Source: Candidatus Omnitrophota bacterium
GTDB taxonomy: Bacteria; Omnitrophota; Gorgyraeia; Tantalellales; Tantalellaceae
Length of the DNA: 5,532 bases
Direction of reading: 5' to 3'
Assembly: GCA_028717825.1 (NCBI GenBank)
Contig: JAQUNB010000103.1
Coordinates: 1 to 5,532, forward strand
The translations under genes and the position numbers were made by a program. Numbering within the stretch: position 1 is the first letter of the stretch; each line of letters starts with the position of its first letter. Below, piece after piece: positions 1 through 5,532 of this stretch. The notes below the pieces were generated by a model. That model was not told where the DNA came from and ran no database searches. It saw only the letters and a program-made list of their open reading frames with translations.

Positions 1-2
1 CT

Positions 3-206
3 CAGCCGAAGAATATAATATCGGACAACTCATACATAGTATCGATATTTTATAAAGACAGCGCAAGCGTTGAAAAACTCAACAAGGGTCAGGAAATAAA
101 AGCTGACGGGATATTTTTAAAAATCATTACCACACCCGGGACCTTTGAGGTGTGGGTTACTCCGGATGAACTGAATTCTGAGGACAAGATAATGTTTGAA
201 CAATAA
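3..206 (+). CDS. 3' end of an unidentified protein (possible OB-fold-like C-terminus)
   Basis: An open frame enters from the left edge and gives 67 residues ending KIMFEQ before two consecutive TAA stops (204-206 and 207-209). The start lies outside the window. The visible part has alternating beta-strand-like stretches: a strand around SYIVSIFY, then KLNKGQEIKADGIFLKI, a turn at TTPG, and TFEVWVTPDEL. A 'KGQ-x-I-x-A-x-G' strand-turn pattern followed by further strands is common in small OB-fold domains, so that is a possible reading. No family can be named from so short a piece. No signal peptide or membrane segment is visible in this part. The next gene starts 53 bases after the stop on the same strand with no obvious terminator between, so co-transcription is possible. 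I am fairly sure it is coding because the frame is open with sensible composition and a tandem stop, and unsure of its role. Confidence 0.6.
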   Translation, partial: QPKNIISDNSYIVSIFYKDSASVEKLNKGQEIKADGIFLKIITTPGTFEVWVTPDELNSEDKIMFEQ

Positions 207-259
207 TAAAGCATATGGTGTCAGTCTCATAGGCTCGGTTATAAAACGAAAGGAGCGCA

Positions 260-1066
260 ATGAGAAAAAATATTTTTGCTACTATGATAATTGTTACTGC
301 GTTCTTTGTGACAAATCTTTCAGTGTTCGCGGGTGGAGAGAAGGAAACCTTGGATCTAGGTGCCGGGGTAACGATGGATCTGGCGCGTATTCCTGCCGGT
401 ATATTTCTGATGGGTTCTCCGGAAGCAGAAGACGGACATTCCGGTTATGAAGCGCCGCAGCACAAAGTGACCATCGCTAAACCGTTCTATATGGGCGTTT
501 ATCTAGTTACCAGAGCCCAGTGGAAAACTATGATGGGCAGCGATCCAAGCCAGCTTCCGGGCGTGGATGATCAGCCCGTGGACAGTGTGAGTTGGCTAGA
601 TGCACAGGAATTCTGTAAAAAACTGAGTATCAAAACAAGTAAAACAGTTCGTTTGCCGAGCGAGGCTGAATGGGAATACGCTTGTCGGGCCGGGTCGACC
701 ACACGTTTTTGCTACGGAGACGATCCGGACTATAGCAAGCTCGGCGAATATGCCTGGTTTACTGCTAATAGCGACGATTATACCGCCCCGGTCGGGCAGA
801 AGAAGCCTAACGCTTGGGGTTTGTATGACATGCATGGCATGGTAGTTGAGTGGTGTCAAGATGGGCTCCACGATAACTATACAGGAGCTCCTACGGATGG
901 GAGCGCATGGGAAACAAACCCAAAAATAACCCCGGCAGGTATTTGTCACATGATGCGTGGGGGAACAAACAATAGTAAAGGCAAAGGCTGCCGTTCCGCC
1001 GCGCGCGACTGGGGTCCCGAAGGCAACAGGTGCGCCGATGTCGGGTTCAGGGTAGTGGTTGAGTAG
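260..1066 (+). CDS. Exported FGE-sulfatase (SUMF1-like) fold protein, probably not a true formylglycine-generating enzyme
   Basis: 268 residues. The ATG start is set by AGGAG at 251-255, four bases upstream, and gives a signal peptide: MRKN, a hydrophobic core to about residue 20, then SVFA with cleavage likely after A24. The rest matches the FGE-sulfatase domain (PF03781) in order: RIPAGIFLMGS (43-53), the P-x-H-x-V-x-I strand (66-72), YLVTRAQWK (81-89), PVDSVSWLDAQEFC (106-119), RLPSEAEWEYACRAG (131-145), APVGQKKPNAWGLYDMHG (176-193), RGG (233-235), CRSAAR (244-249) and VGFRVV (261-266). In this family true FGE uses a cysteine pair in the RGGS...C....C region to bind copper and oxidise a sulfatase cysteine. 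Here the stretch RGGTNNSKGKGCRSAAR has one cysteine, at the position usual for non-FGE members. The usual GNVWEW motif reads GMVVEW (193-198). A binding or other non-FGE role in the periplasm or at the cell surface is therefore more likely. No sulfatase gene is in view. Seven cysteines remain in the predicted mature chain. Confidence 0.92.
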   Translation: MRKNIFATMIIVTAFFVTNLSVFAGGEKETLDLGAGVTMDLARIPAGIFLMGSPEAEDGHSGYEAPQHKVTIAKPFYMGVYLVTRAQWKTMMGSDPSQLPGVDDQPVDSVSWLDAQEFCKKLSIKTSKTVRLPSEAEWEYACRAGSTTRFCYGDDPDYSKLGEYAWFTANSDDYTAPVGQKKPNAWGLYDMHGMVVEWCQDGLHDNYTGAPTDGSAWETNPKITPAGICHMMRGGTNNSKGKGCRSAARDWGPEGNRCADVGFRVVVE

Positions 1067-1126
1067 TATTGGATAATCTGTGGCTAGGCATTCGGGTTTC
1101 GCGCTTTGCATATGGCATATAGTGAA

Positions 1127-1303
1127 TTAATGACAAATGTCAAAGCACAAATGACAAATCAATAACAAATATCAAATCACAAAAACGGAGCTATAGGTTC
1201 CTGCCTGGTTTTTGGTATTTGGATTTTTCCGCCGGAGACGGACCCGCCTTTGGCGGGGAATTCTGATTCCATTGTCATTTGGATTTTGTTATTTGTCATT
1301 TAA
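1127..1303. repeat. Imperfect inverted repeat of AATGACAAAT-type words (possible palindromic mobile or structural element)
   Basis: The left arm (about 1127-1186) is built of related words: AATGACAAAT (1129-1138), ATGACAAAT (1151-1159), AATAACAAAT (1161-1170), then ATATCAAATCACAAAAAC. The right arm (about 1207-1303) carries their complements: GGTTTTTGGTATTTGG, then TTGTCATTTGG and ATTTGTCATT (1291-1300). The outermost 10 bases of the two arms are perfect complements, and the match extends outward through one bulged T. The right arm is longer because it holds a GC-rich block (1229-1257). At the apex, GGAGC (1187-1191) pairs with GTTCC (1197-1201) with one G-T pair. It is flanked by AAAAAC (1181-1186) and GTTTTT (1208-1213), which also pair, so this inner hairpin could be a weak bidirectional terminator. 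Whether the element is mobile or duplicated elsewhere in the genome cannot be seen here. Confidence 0.6.
1229..1257. repeat. GC-rich double hairpin block within the inverted repeat
   Basis: CCCGCC (1243-1248), TTT, GGCGGG (1252-1257) is a perfect 6-bp stem with a 3-base loop. Just before it CCGCC (1229-1233), GGA, GACGG (1237-1241) is a second small stem with one mismatch. CCGCC at 1229-1233 can instead pair with GGCGG at 1252-1256, giving an alternative longer fold. The block interrupts an otherwise AT-rich arm and has no counterpart in the left arm, so it looks like an inserted module. The stem is not followed by a run of T on either strand, so I do not call it a terminator. Confidence 0.55.
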
Positions 1304-1330
1304 TGCCATCTGCCAAAAATTCGTCCCTCG

Positions 1331-1383
1331 TCTTAGCGAGCGCAGCGAGCGATCGTCCTTCGTGAAATGTGTCGTTTCCGGTA
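1331..1383 (+). repeat. Direct repeat, copy A (GAGCGCAGCGAGC core)
   Basis: This 53-base segment aligns without gaps to 1441-1493, exactly 110 bases downstream, with 8 differences by eye (about 85% identity). The shared core is GAGCGCAGCGAGC (1338-1350), which itself contains GCGAGC/GCAGCGAGC reiteration. The alignment continues through TCGTGA to GTCGTTTCC and GTA. The degree of divergence suggests an old duplication or two members of a dispersed family. Confidence 0.7.
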
Positions 1384-1407
1384 CTACATACCACATACTA
1401 CATACTA
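1382..1407 (+). repeat. 7-base tandem repeat, TACTACA x 3.7
   Basis: Reads TACTACA, TACCACA, TACTACA, TACTA: a period of 7 with one T-to-C change in the second unit. It begins at the end of direct repeat copy A and lies in the spacer before copy B, which has no such tract after it. This may be a slippage-generated microsatellite. Confidence 0.65.
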
Positions 1408-1440
1408 AGCTTGTCGTCTCCATCGACACGACGTCCATCG

Positions 1441-1493
1441 TCCTAGTGAGCGCAGCGAGCGGTCATCCCTCGTGATATATGTCGTTTCCAGTA
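1441..1493 (+). repeat. Direct repeat, copy B (GAGCGCAGCGAGC core)
   Basis: Second copy of the segment at 1331-1383. The core GAGCGCAGCGAGC (1448-1460) and the GTCGTTTCC block near the right end are unchanged. The differences are scattered single bases. It lies about 35 bases upstream of the promoter for the downstream operon, so it could also hold upstream regulatory sites, although nothing in it demonstrates that. Confidence 0.7.
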
Positions 1494-1527
1494 TGTTCTT
1501 CGTAATCTATTTTCCCAATGGTACGGC

Positions 1528-1555
1528 TTGAAATCGTTATGTAATATGGTAAAAT
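1528..1555 (+). promoter_or_regulatory. Sigma70-type promoter for the outer-membrane protein operon
   Basis: A -35 box TTGAAA (1528-1533, 5 of 6 to consensus) and a -10 box TAAAAT (1550-1555, 5 of 6) are separated by 16 bases. Transcription would start near 1562, leaving a leader of about 65-75 bases before the ATG codons at 1629 and 1638. It is the best-matching promoter I found in the intergenic region and sits where the downstream three-gene unit needs one. No clear operator palindrome overlaps it. Confidence 0.5.
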
Positions 1556-1628
1556 ATTTCGACAAGACGATCCTCGGGTTTTAACACGGTTGAATGACGC
1601 ATGCCAAGATCCGCGAAAACATCAAAAA

Positions 1629-3395
1629 ATGTATCTTATGACTAAAAAGTTACTTTTATTTCTCGCCTGTATACTATTTTTTACTACTATATTTTTATTT
1701 TCCCGAACATCTTTTGCGTCGGAAGTGTATTATTTGGGACAAGGTGCGGAAAGGCCCGGAGAGACGGGAAAGTCAAAATCCTATACCTTGAAGAAACGTG
1801 TCGAGGATCTTATCGATTTTCAAAATTACGGTAACTATGGGCCGGAGCGTTCCGGTATGATCACCGGCAGTGTAATGGAAGAAGTTAGCTGGAACGATGT
1901 GGGAGGGAACGGGGCACAATCGTTCCTCAAAAGAGGTGTCTACCAGAATACCGAAGTTAATATTAATGCATACGAACGGCTCTGGGGCGATTATAATTTT
2001 GAGGGGCAGGTTTTTGTCAGAAAGACAGATGATCGCCGTATAGAGGATCGGAAGGATCTGAGGCTTAAACAACTTACCACGCAGATATACAATTCAGACA
2101 ATATGCTGATGTTCGGTGATTTTTACGGCGACTTCAGTCAGTTCACACTAACAAGCTCGCTCGAGGGGTTTTATCTGGAACTCAAGCCTTGCGATACGAT
2201 CAACTTTAAAGGTGTTGCGGCCAGAAGCCAGAGCGCGGATAACGCCGCAGGTACTTTTTGGCGCAATGTGGCCGGGGGTAAGGCCGATTATTTCTTTTTT
2301 CGTGAATCCGATATGTTCTCTACGTTCCGCATGGGGGCGCAAGCCATTACAAGTCAGGATGACAGCTCCAGCGTCGATTCGACCAGCAGGGCAACGCCTA
2401 TTGATGATCTAAATAACACCGTAGTTAGCGTTGACGGGGAGATCACCTTTAAAAAATATCTTTCCGTAGTGTATGAATTGGCGCGTAGCGCCTACATCGC
2501 TAACGAGAGCGGCCCGGATAAGAAAAGGTATAAATTCGGCAATGCCTTTCGTGTCCAGCCAAATTTTCGTTACGGGCCTTTCCTGTTCAAATATCTTTTT
2601 TATTTTGTACAGCCCCACTTTTATACCGACGTCGGTTCCGCCATGTCCGATAAACAGCAGCACCAGTTCACTGTCGGTTGGGCGCTCACCAAAAAGATAT
2701 ATGCCTCGTTTGTTGAGAATTATTATTGGGACCACCTTGAGGGAAGTTCACTTACAAAAAGGACACGTAACAACGAACAATATATAACCCTTAATTTACG
2801 GCCATTTGAAACCGATCCGGATTTTAATATAAGGACCTATACGAACGTCCAGCAGAGAAAATCCGACGATTCCGATAAGACGATAAATAACATAACCATT
2901 ACACCCGGAATAGGCATTAACGACAGACTTGATAAGCAAACGTCTTACGGCATTTTTTATGAATACAGAGGGTATGTGGACAGCAAAAACCACAAGAGTT
3001 CGGATTTCTTTAACCGCGTGGGCGGCAATATGGGCAGGGAACAGATCGTGTTCGGTAAACGCTTCTACGGTTCGGCCAATATCAGCATGGATTTTCACGA
3101 CCCAAAAATGTACAAAAAAAACGAAGTGACCACTACTTTCAGTTTTGTTGGGCAATATAACTTTATGGCCGAGCACATGTTGTATTTCGGTTACAACATA
3201 GCTACCAGTGACACCGCCATCGCGGGGCAGGATTATTTCAATAACATGAGTTACGTTGAGTTCAATTTACTTATGGAAAAAAAGAGGAGCGCGCGTCTGG
3301 TTCTTAGGGGCGAGCATAACCGTTACAACAAGGAAGACAAGAGCCTGTCCTATGATGAAAGCCGCGTAATCGCCAAGGTGGTGTCGAATTTTTAA
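1629..3395 (+). CDS. Probable outer-membrane beta-barrel protein, function unknown
   Basis: 588 residues from ATG 1629. ATG 1638 (MTKK) is equally acceptable. The frame also extends to TTG 1590, but that would put 13 polar residues ahead of the signal peptide. None of the starts has a good ribosome binding site. The signal peptide has KK, a long hydrophobic core and RTSFA, with cleavage likely after A30. The mature chain begins SEVYYLGQG. After an N-terminal region (to about 110) the chain is a succession of amphipathic, aromatic-rich strands with polar or glycine turns. Examples are QVFVRK, NMLMFGDFYGDFSQFTL (158-174), FLFKYLFYFVQPHFYTDV (318-335), QYITLNL, SYGIFYEYRGYV and HMLYFGYNIA. The last residue is Phe in a strand of alternating pattern (RVIAKVVSNF), the usual barrel-assembly C-terminal signature of outer-membrane proteins. 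I see no TonB box or plug domain. The GDFYGDFSQFTL...LEGFYLEL region recalls strand repeats of large bacterial surface barrels, but I cannot name a family. It heads an operon: the next gene begins one base after its stop. Confidence 0.85.
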   Translation: MYLMTKKLLLFLACILFFTTIFLFSRTSFASEVYYLGQGAERPGETGKSKSYTLKKRVEDLIDFQNYGNYGPERSGMITGSVMEEVSWNDVGGNGAQSFLKRGVYQNTEVNINAYERLWGDYNFEGQVFVRKTDDRRIEDRKDLRLKQLTTQIYNSDNMLMFGDFYGDFSQFTLTSSLEGFYLELKPCDTINFKGVAARSQSADNAAGTFWRNVAGGKADYFFFRESDMFSTFRMGAQAITSQDDSSSVDSTSRATPIDDLNNTVVSVDGEITFKKYLSVVYELARSAYIANESGPDKKRYKFGNAFRVQPNFRYGPFLFKYLFYFVQPHFYTDVGSAMSDKQQHQFTVGWALTKKIYASFVENYYWDHLEGSSLTKRTRNNEQYITLNLRPFETDPDFNIRTYTNVQQRKSDDSDKTINNITITPGIGINDRLDKQTSYGIFYEYRGYVDSKNHKSSDFFNRVGGNMGREQIVFGKRFYGSANISMDFHDPKMYKKNEVTTTFSFVGQYNFMAEHMLYFGYNIATSDTAIAGQDYFNNMSYVEFNLLMEKKRSARLVLRGEHNRYNKEDKSLSYDESRVIAKVVSNF

Positions 3396-3396
3396 T

Positions 3397-3858
3397 ATGA
3401 AAAGATCTATCTCGGTTTTCATCATCATTATTTTTTTAGCCGCTTTTTGTTATAGCGCAGCTTCGACAATGGCGAAGAACGCTCCGCGGCCGCCGAGGGC
3501 AGAGGATAAGGATCTCTCGGATAGGTTGCTTTCTCAGACGTTCGCTGCGTATGAAAACTATACCCGGAACGTTTTTACGGACATCGTGTCCAAGGATTTT
3601 ATTCCTGACAGGTTCCAGATGATAGATGGGGTTGAAAGGAACTTCTATGCCGCTAAGCCGGTAGACATCGATTATTTCATCAATAAAGTTGAGCCCGGCA
3701 ATGGGACGCTCGCAATATCTTTCACATGGAATAAGAAGGAAATGATGAGGAGCAACGGCAGCCAGCGTATGGAAAAGGGGTCGAGTTCATTTGTTTACAA
3801 GAAGTCAGACGACAGATGGCAGCTTTATAGCATTAAAGGAAGATCGCCGTTTTTGTGA
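3397..3858 (+). CDS. Small exported protein, possibly NTF2-like fold
   Basis: 153 residues. The ATG lies one base after the TAA of the barrel gene (TAATATG), so translation is probably coupled. The only upstream purine match, AAGGTGG at 3375-3381, is about 15 bases away. An N-terminal signal peptide is clear: MKR, a strongly hydrophobic run to about residue 18, then YSAASTMA with cleavage likely after A22 or A26. The cysteine at 18 is preceded by Phe, which argues against a lipoprotein. The mature part opens with a proline-rich stretch (NAPRPPRAED), then a helix (LSDRLLSQTFAAYENY, 40-55), a variable middle, and strands TLAISFTWNK (104-113), SSSFVYKKSDDRWQLYSIKG (129-148) and the end RSPFL. 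A helix at the front and a closing 'F-x-Y-K-(K)-x-D-x-x-W-x-L-x-x-I-x-G' strand pair is typical of NTF2/SnoaL-like domains. That is a fold guess only. No catalytic residues can be assigned. It may be an accessory to the barrel. Confidence 0.85.
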   Translation: MKRSISVFIIIIFLAAFCYSAASTMAKNAPRPPRAEDKDLSDRLLSQTFAAYENYTRNVFTDIVSKDFIPDRFQMIDGVERNFYAAKPVDIDYFINKVEPGNGTLAISFTWNKKEMMRSNGSQRMEKGSSSFVYKKSDDRWQLYSIKGRSPFL

Positions 3859-3869
3859 TCCGAAAATTT

Positions 3870-3875
3870 AAGGAG
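3870..3875 (+). promoter_or_regulatory. Ribosome binding site fixing the start of the large coiled-coil protein
   Basis: AAGGAG lies six bases upstream of the ATG at 3882, directly after the stop of the 153-residue gene (3856-3858). It is the strongest ribosome binding site of the operon and makes ATG 3882 the clear start. Confidence 0.8.
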
Positions 3876-3881
3876 TAGTAG

Positions 3882-5532
3882 ATGAAAAGGATAATTTCTT
3901 TGGGCATGGTCTTCTTGCTTGTGGTTTTAACTCCGTTGGCAGGCGTTGCGGAAGACGTGTATTATCTCGAAAACGAGATACGTGAAACCGAGGCCAAATA
4001 TAAGATCGTTCATACCGATCTTGCCCGTATGGATAACTTTTTGAAAAGTTATGATAATATGTCCGGGGCATTGAATAAGGCGCTTGACGATCTGAACGAT
4101 CTGGACCAGAAAATGAAGTCGATCCTGCAGAAAAATCTTATTAAATCCACATTAAAGCTGGGGCTCGAAACTTATTCCAAGACCACGTTGGTTTTAGGGT
4201 TCGCCGCACAGTCCGTAAAAACGATCATAGTGGCCTGTGCCGTGGAATATGCATCCGATCAAATGCAGACAAGTTTCAGTTCGACGTACGCGCGGGTTGT
4301 CAGCGGTTTGAGCAAAGAAACAACAAGCGTTGCTCCGGAACTGGAAGAAGTGCAAAAGACTCTCGAGATGGACGCCATAGACGTGAAAATAAAAGTTATG
4401 CGCGGAGGGGAAGATCCTGAAGAACTCGGAGAAACCGGGCTTATATACCGCAAATTTTATTATGTGCAGGAAGCGATAGAAAAAGCTAAAAAGAAATTAT
4501 CGGAGCTTAGTAAAACCTTGAGTAAAACCAAAGAAGAAATGGAAAAGGCCGTTCCCGATGTTAAGGAAGAAGACGAGCGCCTTTTGAAACGTTTGAACGA
4601 GCTTAAGGAGAGGCTGAACAAGGCGCAGAAAGAAATAGCCGACAAGAAAAGCGAAGAGATAAAATCTGACGCGGAACAAAAAGGTAAAATATCCGCAAGT
4701 CCGGCACCGGTAAGTTATGCGGACGAGGAAGCAAGACAAGCGCTTATCGCGCAATACCAGTCACAATTTACGGGAATAATCAAAAAAAACAGGGCGGAAC
4801 TCGAAAAAATAGGGCAGGATTTCACAAACGCCGCCACAAAAGCCAGCGGTTTGGATAATTATAACCCCTTTCAGAATATAGATGTTTCTTCTCCATTACC
4901 CGATCCCTTGTCCGACAAGGAAATCAAAGGAGATCATCCGCAGGCTTTACAGAACGCCGTTAAGTTCTATCAATTTCAGGTAGATCTCAAAAAAAAGCTT
5001 AAGCCTGTAGTGGATGAATACGTAAAAGCGTATGAAGCTTTTCTTCCTTCTTTTAAATCGGAGATAACGCCGGTTATCTCGGTTTTGTGGGGGCTTGGGG
5101 CCCGGCCCGATCTTTTTGAGGTCGAACATATCACAAACAGCGTTGCGGCCCAGACCATCATTCTTCCTCAGGTAAGCGACCGCATGGAGAAAGAAACGGA
5201 AATTTATAGCAAGAATATTGATAAACTTAAAGCGGAATTTGACAGAGAAGCCGTTCAGGCCGCGACTTTTTCCACTGAGTTTTCGACGGAAGCAGCAAAT
5301 ACCATAAACACAGTAACGTTTGCCATCGATAAGGCAAAAGCCGCGATAAAGAACGCGGAATCTTGCGGCTTTAAAAATAGAGGCGTTGCGAGTAATTATT
5401 TCAGTAACGAGATCCGCTCTGAAGCGGGAAAAATGTTAGCTGAGGGAAAAACAGGCGCGGAAGTAAGATCGTTCCTGGAAAAACAGAGAGACAAATTCAT
5501 GGGTGTTTATGAGCCCGCGGCGAAGGTGGCTC
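3882..5532 (+). CDS. Large exported coiled-coil protein, 3' end beyond the window; CcmH-like stretch near the visible end
   Basis: 550 codons are visible and the frame is still open at the right edge. Start ATG 3882 has AAGGAG at 3870-3875. The signal peptide is MKR, a hydrophobic core (residues 4-19), then AGVA with cleavage after A23. The mature chain begins EDVYYLENEI. It is largely helical: a charged helical region at 30-100, a mostly hydrophobic stretch (103-123, interrupted by Lys, so perhaps buried rather than membrane-spanning), and a long coiled coil at about 188-268 with heptad-like Leu/Glu/Lys spacing. A linker with SASPAPVS (271-278), further helices, a hydrophobic TPVISVLWGLG segment (396-406) and another helical stretch (435-493) follow. 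Cysteines are only C119 and C495 in the mature part seen. Residues 512-545 resemble the C-terminal helices of CcmH-type domains: R, then MLAEGKTGAEVRSFLEKQ, then a Y-E-P ending. It is the third gene of the operon, 23 bases after the previous stop. Coding status is firm. A scaffold or spanning role is inference from composition. Confidence 0.88.
   Translation, partial: MKRIISLGMVFLLVVLTPLAGVAEDVYYLENEIRETEAKYKIVHTDLARMDNFLKSYDNMSGALNKALDDLNDLDQKMKSILQKNLIKSTLKLGLETYSKTTLVLGFAAQSVKTIIVACAVEYASDQMQTSFSSTYARVVSGLSKETTSVAPELEEVQKTLEMDAIDVKIKVMRGGEDPEELGETGLIYRKFYYVQEAIEKAKKKLSELSKTLSKTKEEMEKAVPDVKEEDERLLKRLNELKERLNKAQKEIADKKSEEIKSDAEQKGKISASPAPVSYADEEARQALIAQYQSQFTGIIKKNRAELEKIGQDFTNAATKASGLDNYNPFQNIDVSSPLPDPLSDKEIKGDHPQALQNAVKFYQFQVDLKKKLKPVVDEYVKAYEAFLPSFKSEITPVISVLWGLGARPDLFEVEHITNSVAAQTIILPQVSDRMEKETEIYSKNIDKLKAEFDREAVQAATFSTEFSTEAANTINTVTFAIDKAKAAIKNAESCGFKNRGVASNYFSNEIRSEAGKMLAEGKTGAEVRSFLEKQRDKFMGVYEPAAKVA

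Larger units (their letters stand above)
1067..1628. other. Repeat-rich intergenic region without a credible gene
   Basis: About 560 bases separate the FGE-fold gene from the downstream operon. From 1067 to 1125 I see nothing recognisable. Then follow an AT-rich imperfect inverted repeat with a GC-rich insert (1127-1303), two diverged direct repeats (1331-1383 and 1441-1493) flanking a 7-base tandem repeat (1382-1407), and a promoter (1528-1555) with a leader of about 65-75 bases. Open frames across it are repeat-derived: one gives the peptide LSERSERSS, simply a reading of the GAGCGCAGCGAGC repeat core. No strong intrinsic terminator follows the FGE-fold gene. The best candidate is the weak hairpin at the apex of the inverted repeat. 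Confidence 0.7.

Noticed and set aside
217..245. TATAAA at 240-245 as the -10 box of a promoter for the FGE-fold gene
   Set aside because: The region 17 bases upstream has no -35 match, and a start near 252 would fall inside or beyond the ribosome binding site.
596..1111. 171-codon open frame on the minus strand across the 3' half of the FGE-fold gene
   Set aside because: It lies antisense to a gene with clear family motifs and its translation shows no recognisable domain. It is a shadow frame.
1243..1257. Perfect CCCGCC-TTT-GGCGGG hairpin as an intrinsic terminator
   Set aside because: No run of T follows the stem on either strand, so it is treated as part of the repeat element.
1413..1432. 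GTCGT...ACGAC inverted repeat as an operator
   Set aside because: The stem is only 5 bp with a 10-base loop, is over 90 bases from the promoter, and is within chance expectation.
1212..1475. 87-codon + strand open frame in the intergenic region
   Set aside because: Its peptide is a reading of the inverted repeat and the GAGCGCAGCGAGC repeat (LSERSERSS), with no ribosome binding site and no domain.
3446..3453. Lipoprotein signal at Cys18 of the 153-residue protein
   Set aside because: The residue before Cys is Phe, which does not fit a lipobox. Ordinary signal peptidase sites follow at A22 or A26.
4188..4250. Hydrophobic segment of the coiled-coil protein as a transmembrane helix
   Set aside because: The stretch is interrupted by Gln-Ser-Val-Lys and has a mixed character, so a buried or amphipathic helix is more likely.

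Overview
The window looks like chromosomal DNA of an uncultured, double-membraned (Gram-negative type) bacterium. All genes read on the + strand. The three whole genes, and the large gene cut by the right edge, each begin with a cleavable signal peptide, and one encodes a probable outer-membrane beta-barrel. Clear AGGAG-type ribosome binding sites precede two genes. The AATGACAAAT-type palindromic intergenic repeats and the string of exported proteins without close relatives would suit a candidate phylum such as Omnitrophota or Elusimicrobiota. That placement is an impression from style, not a demonstrated assignment.

Layout. (1) 3-206: the last 67 codons of a gene entering from the left, possibly an OB-fold-like domain. 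(2) 260-1066: an exported protein of the formylglycine-generating-enzyme (FGE)/sulfatase-modifying-factor fold that lacks the enzyme's copper-binding cysteine pair, so it is probably not a true FGE. (3) 1067-1628: 560 bases without a credible gene, holding an imperfect inverted repeat with a GC-rich insert, a pair of 53-base direct repeats 110 bases apart, a 7-base tandem repeat between them, and a good sigma70-type promoter at 1528-1555. (4) 1629 to the right edge: three tightly packed genes that look like one operon. They encode a ~588-residue outer-membrane barrel candidate, a 153-residue exported protein that may have an NTF2-like fold, and a periplasmic coiled-coil protein of more than 550 residues that continues beyond the window.

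The promoter, the 1-base and 23-base gaps and the signal peptides suggest that the last three genes form an envelope-associated unit. The barrel and the coiled-coil protein also share an [E/D]VYYL motif at the same place, positions +2 to +6 of the predicted mature chains. The visible end of the coiled-coil protein carries a stretch resembling the C-terminal half of the CcmH-type cytochrome c maturation domain, with only one cysteine where CcmH has CxxC. No RNA gene, CRISPR array, insertion sequence with transposase, or origin is recognisable.
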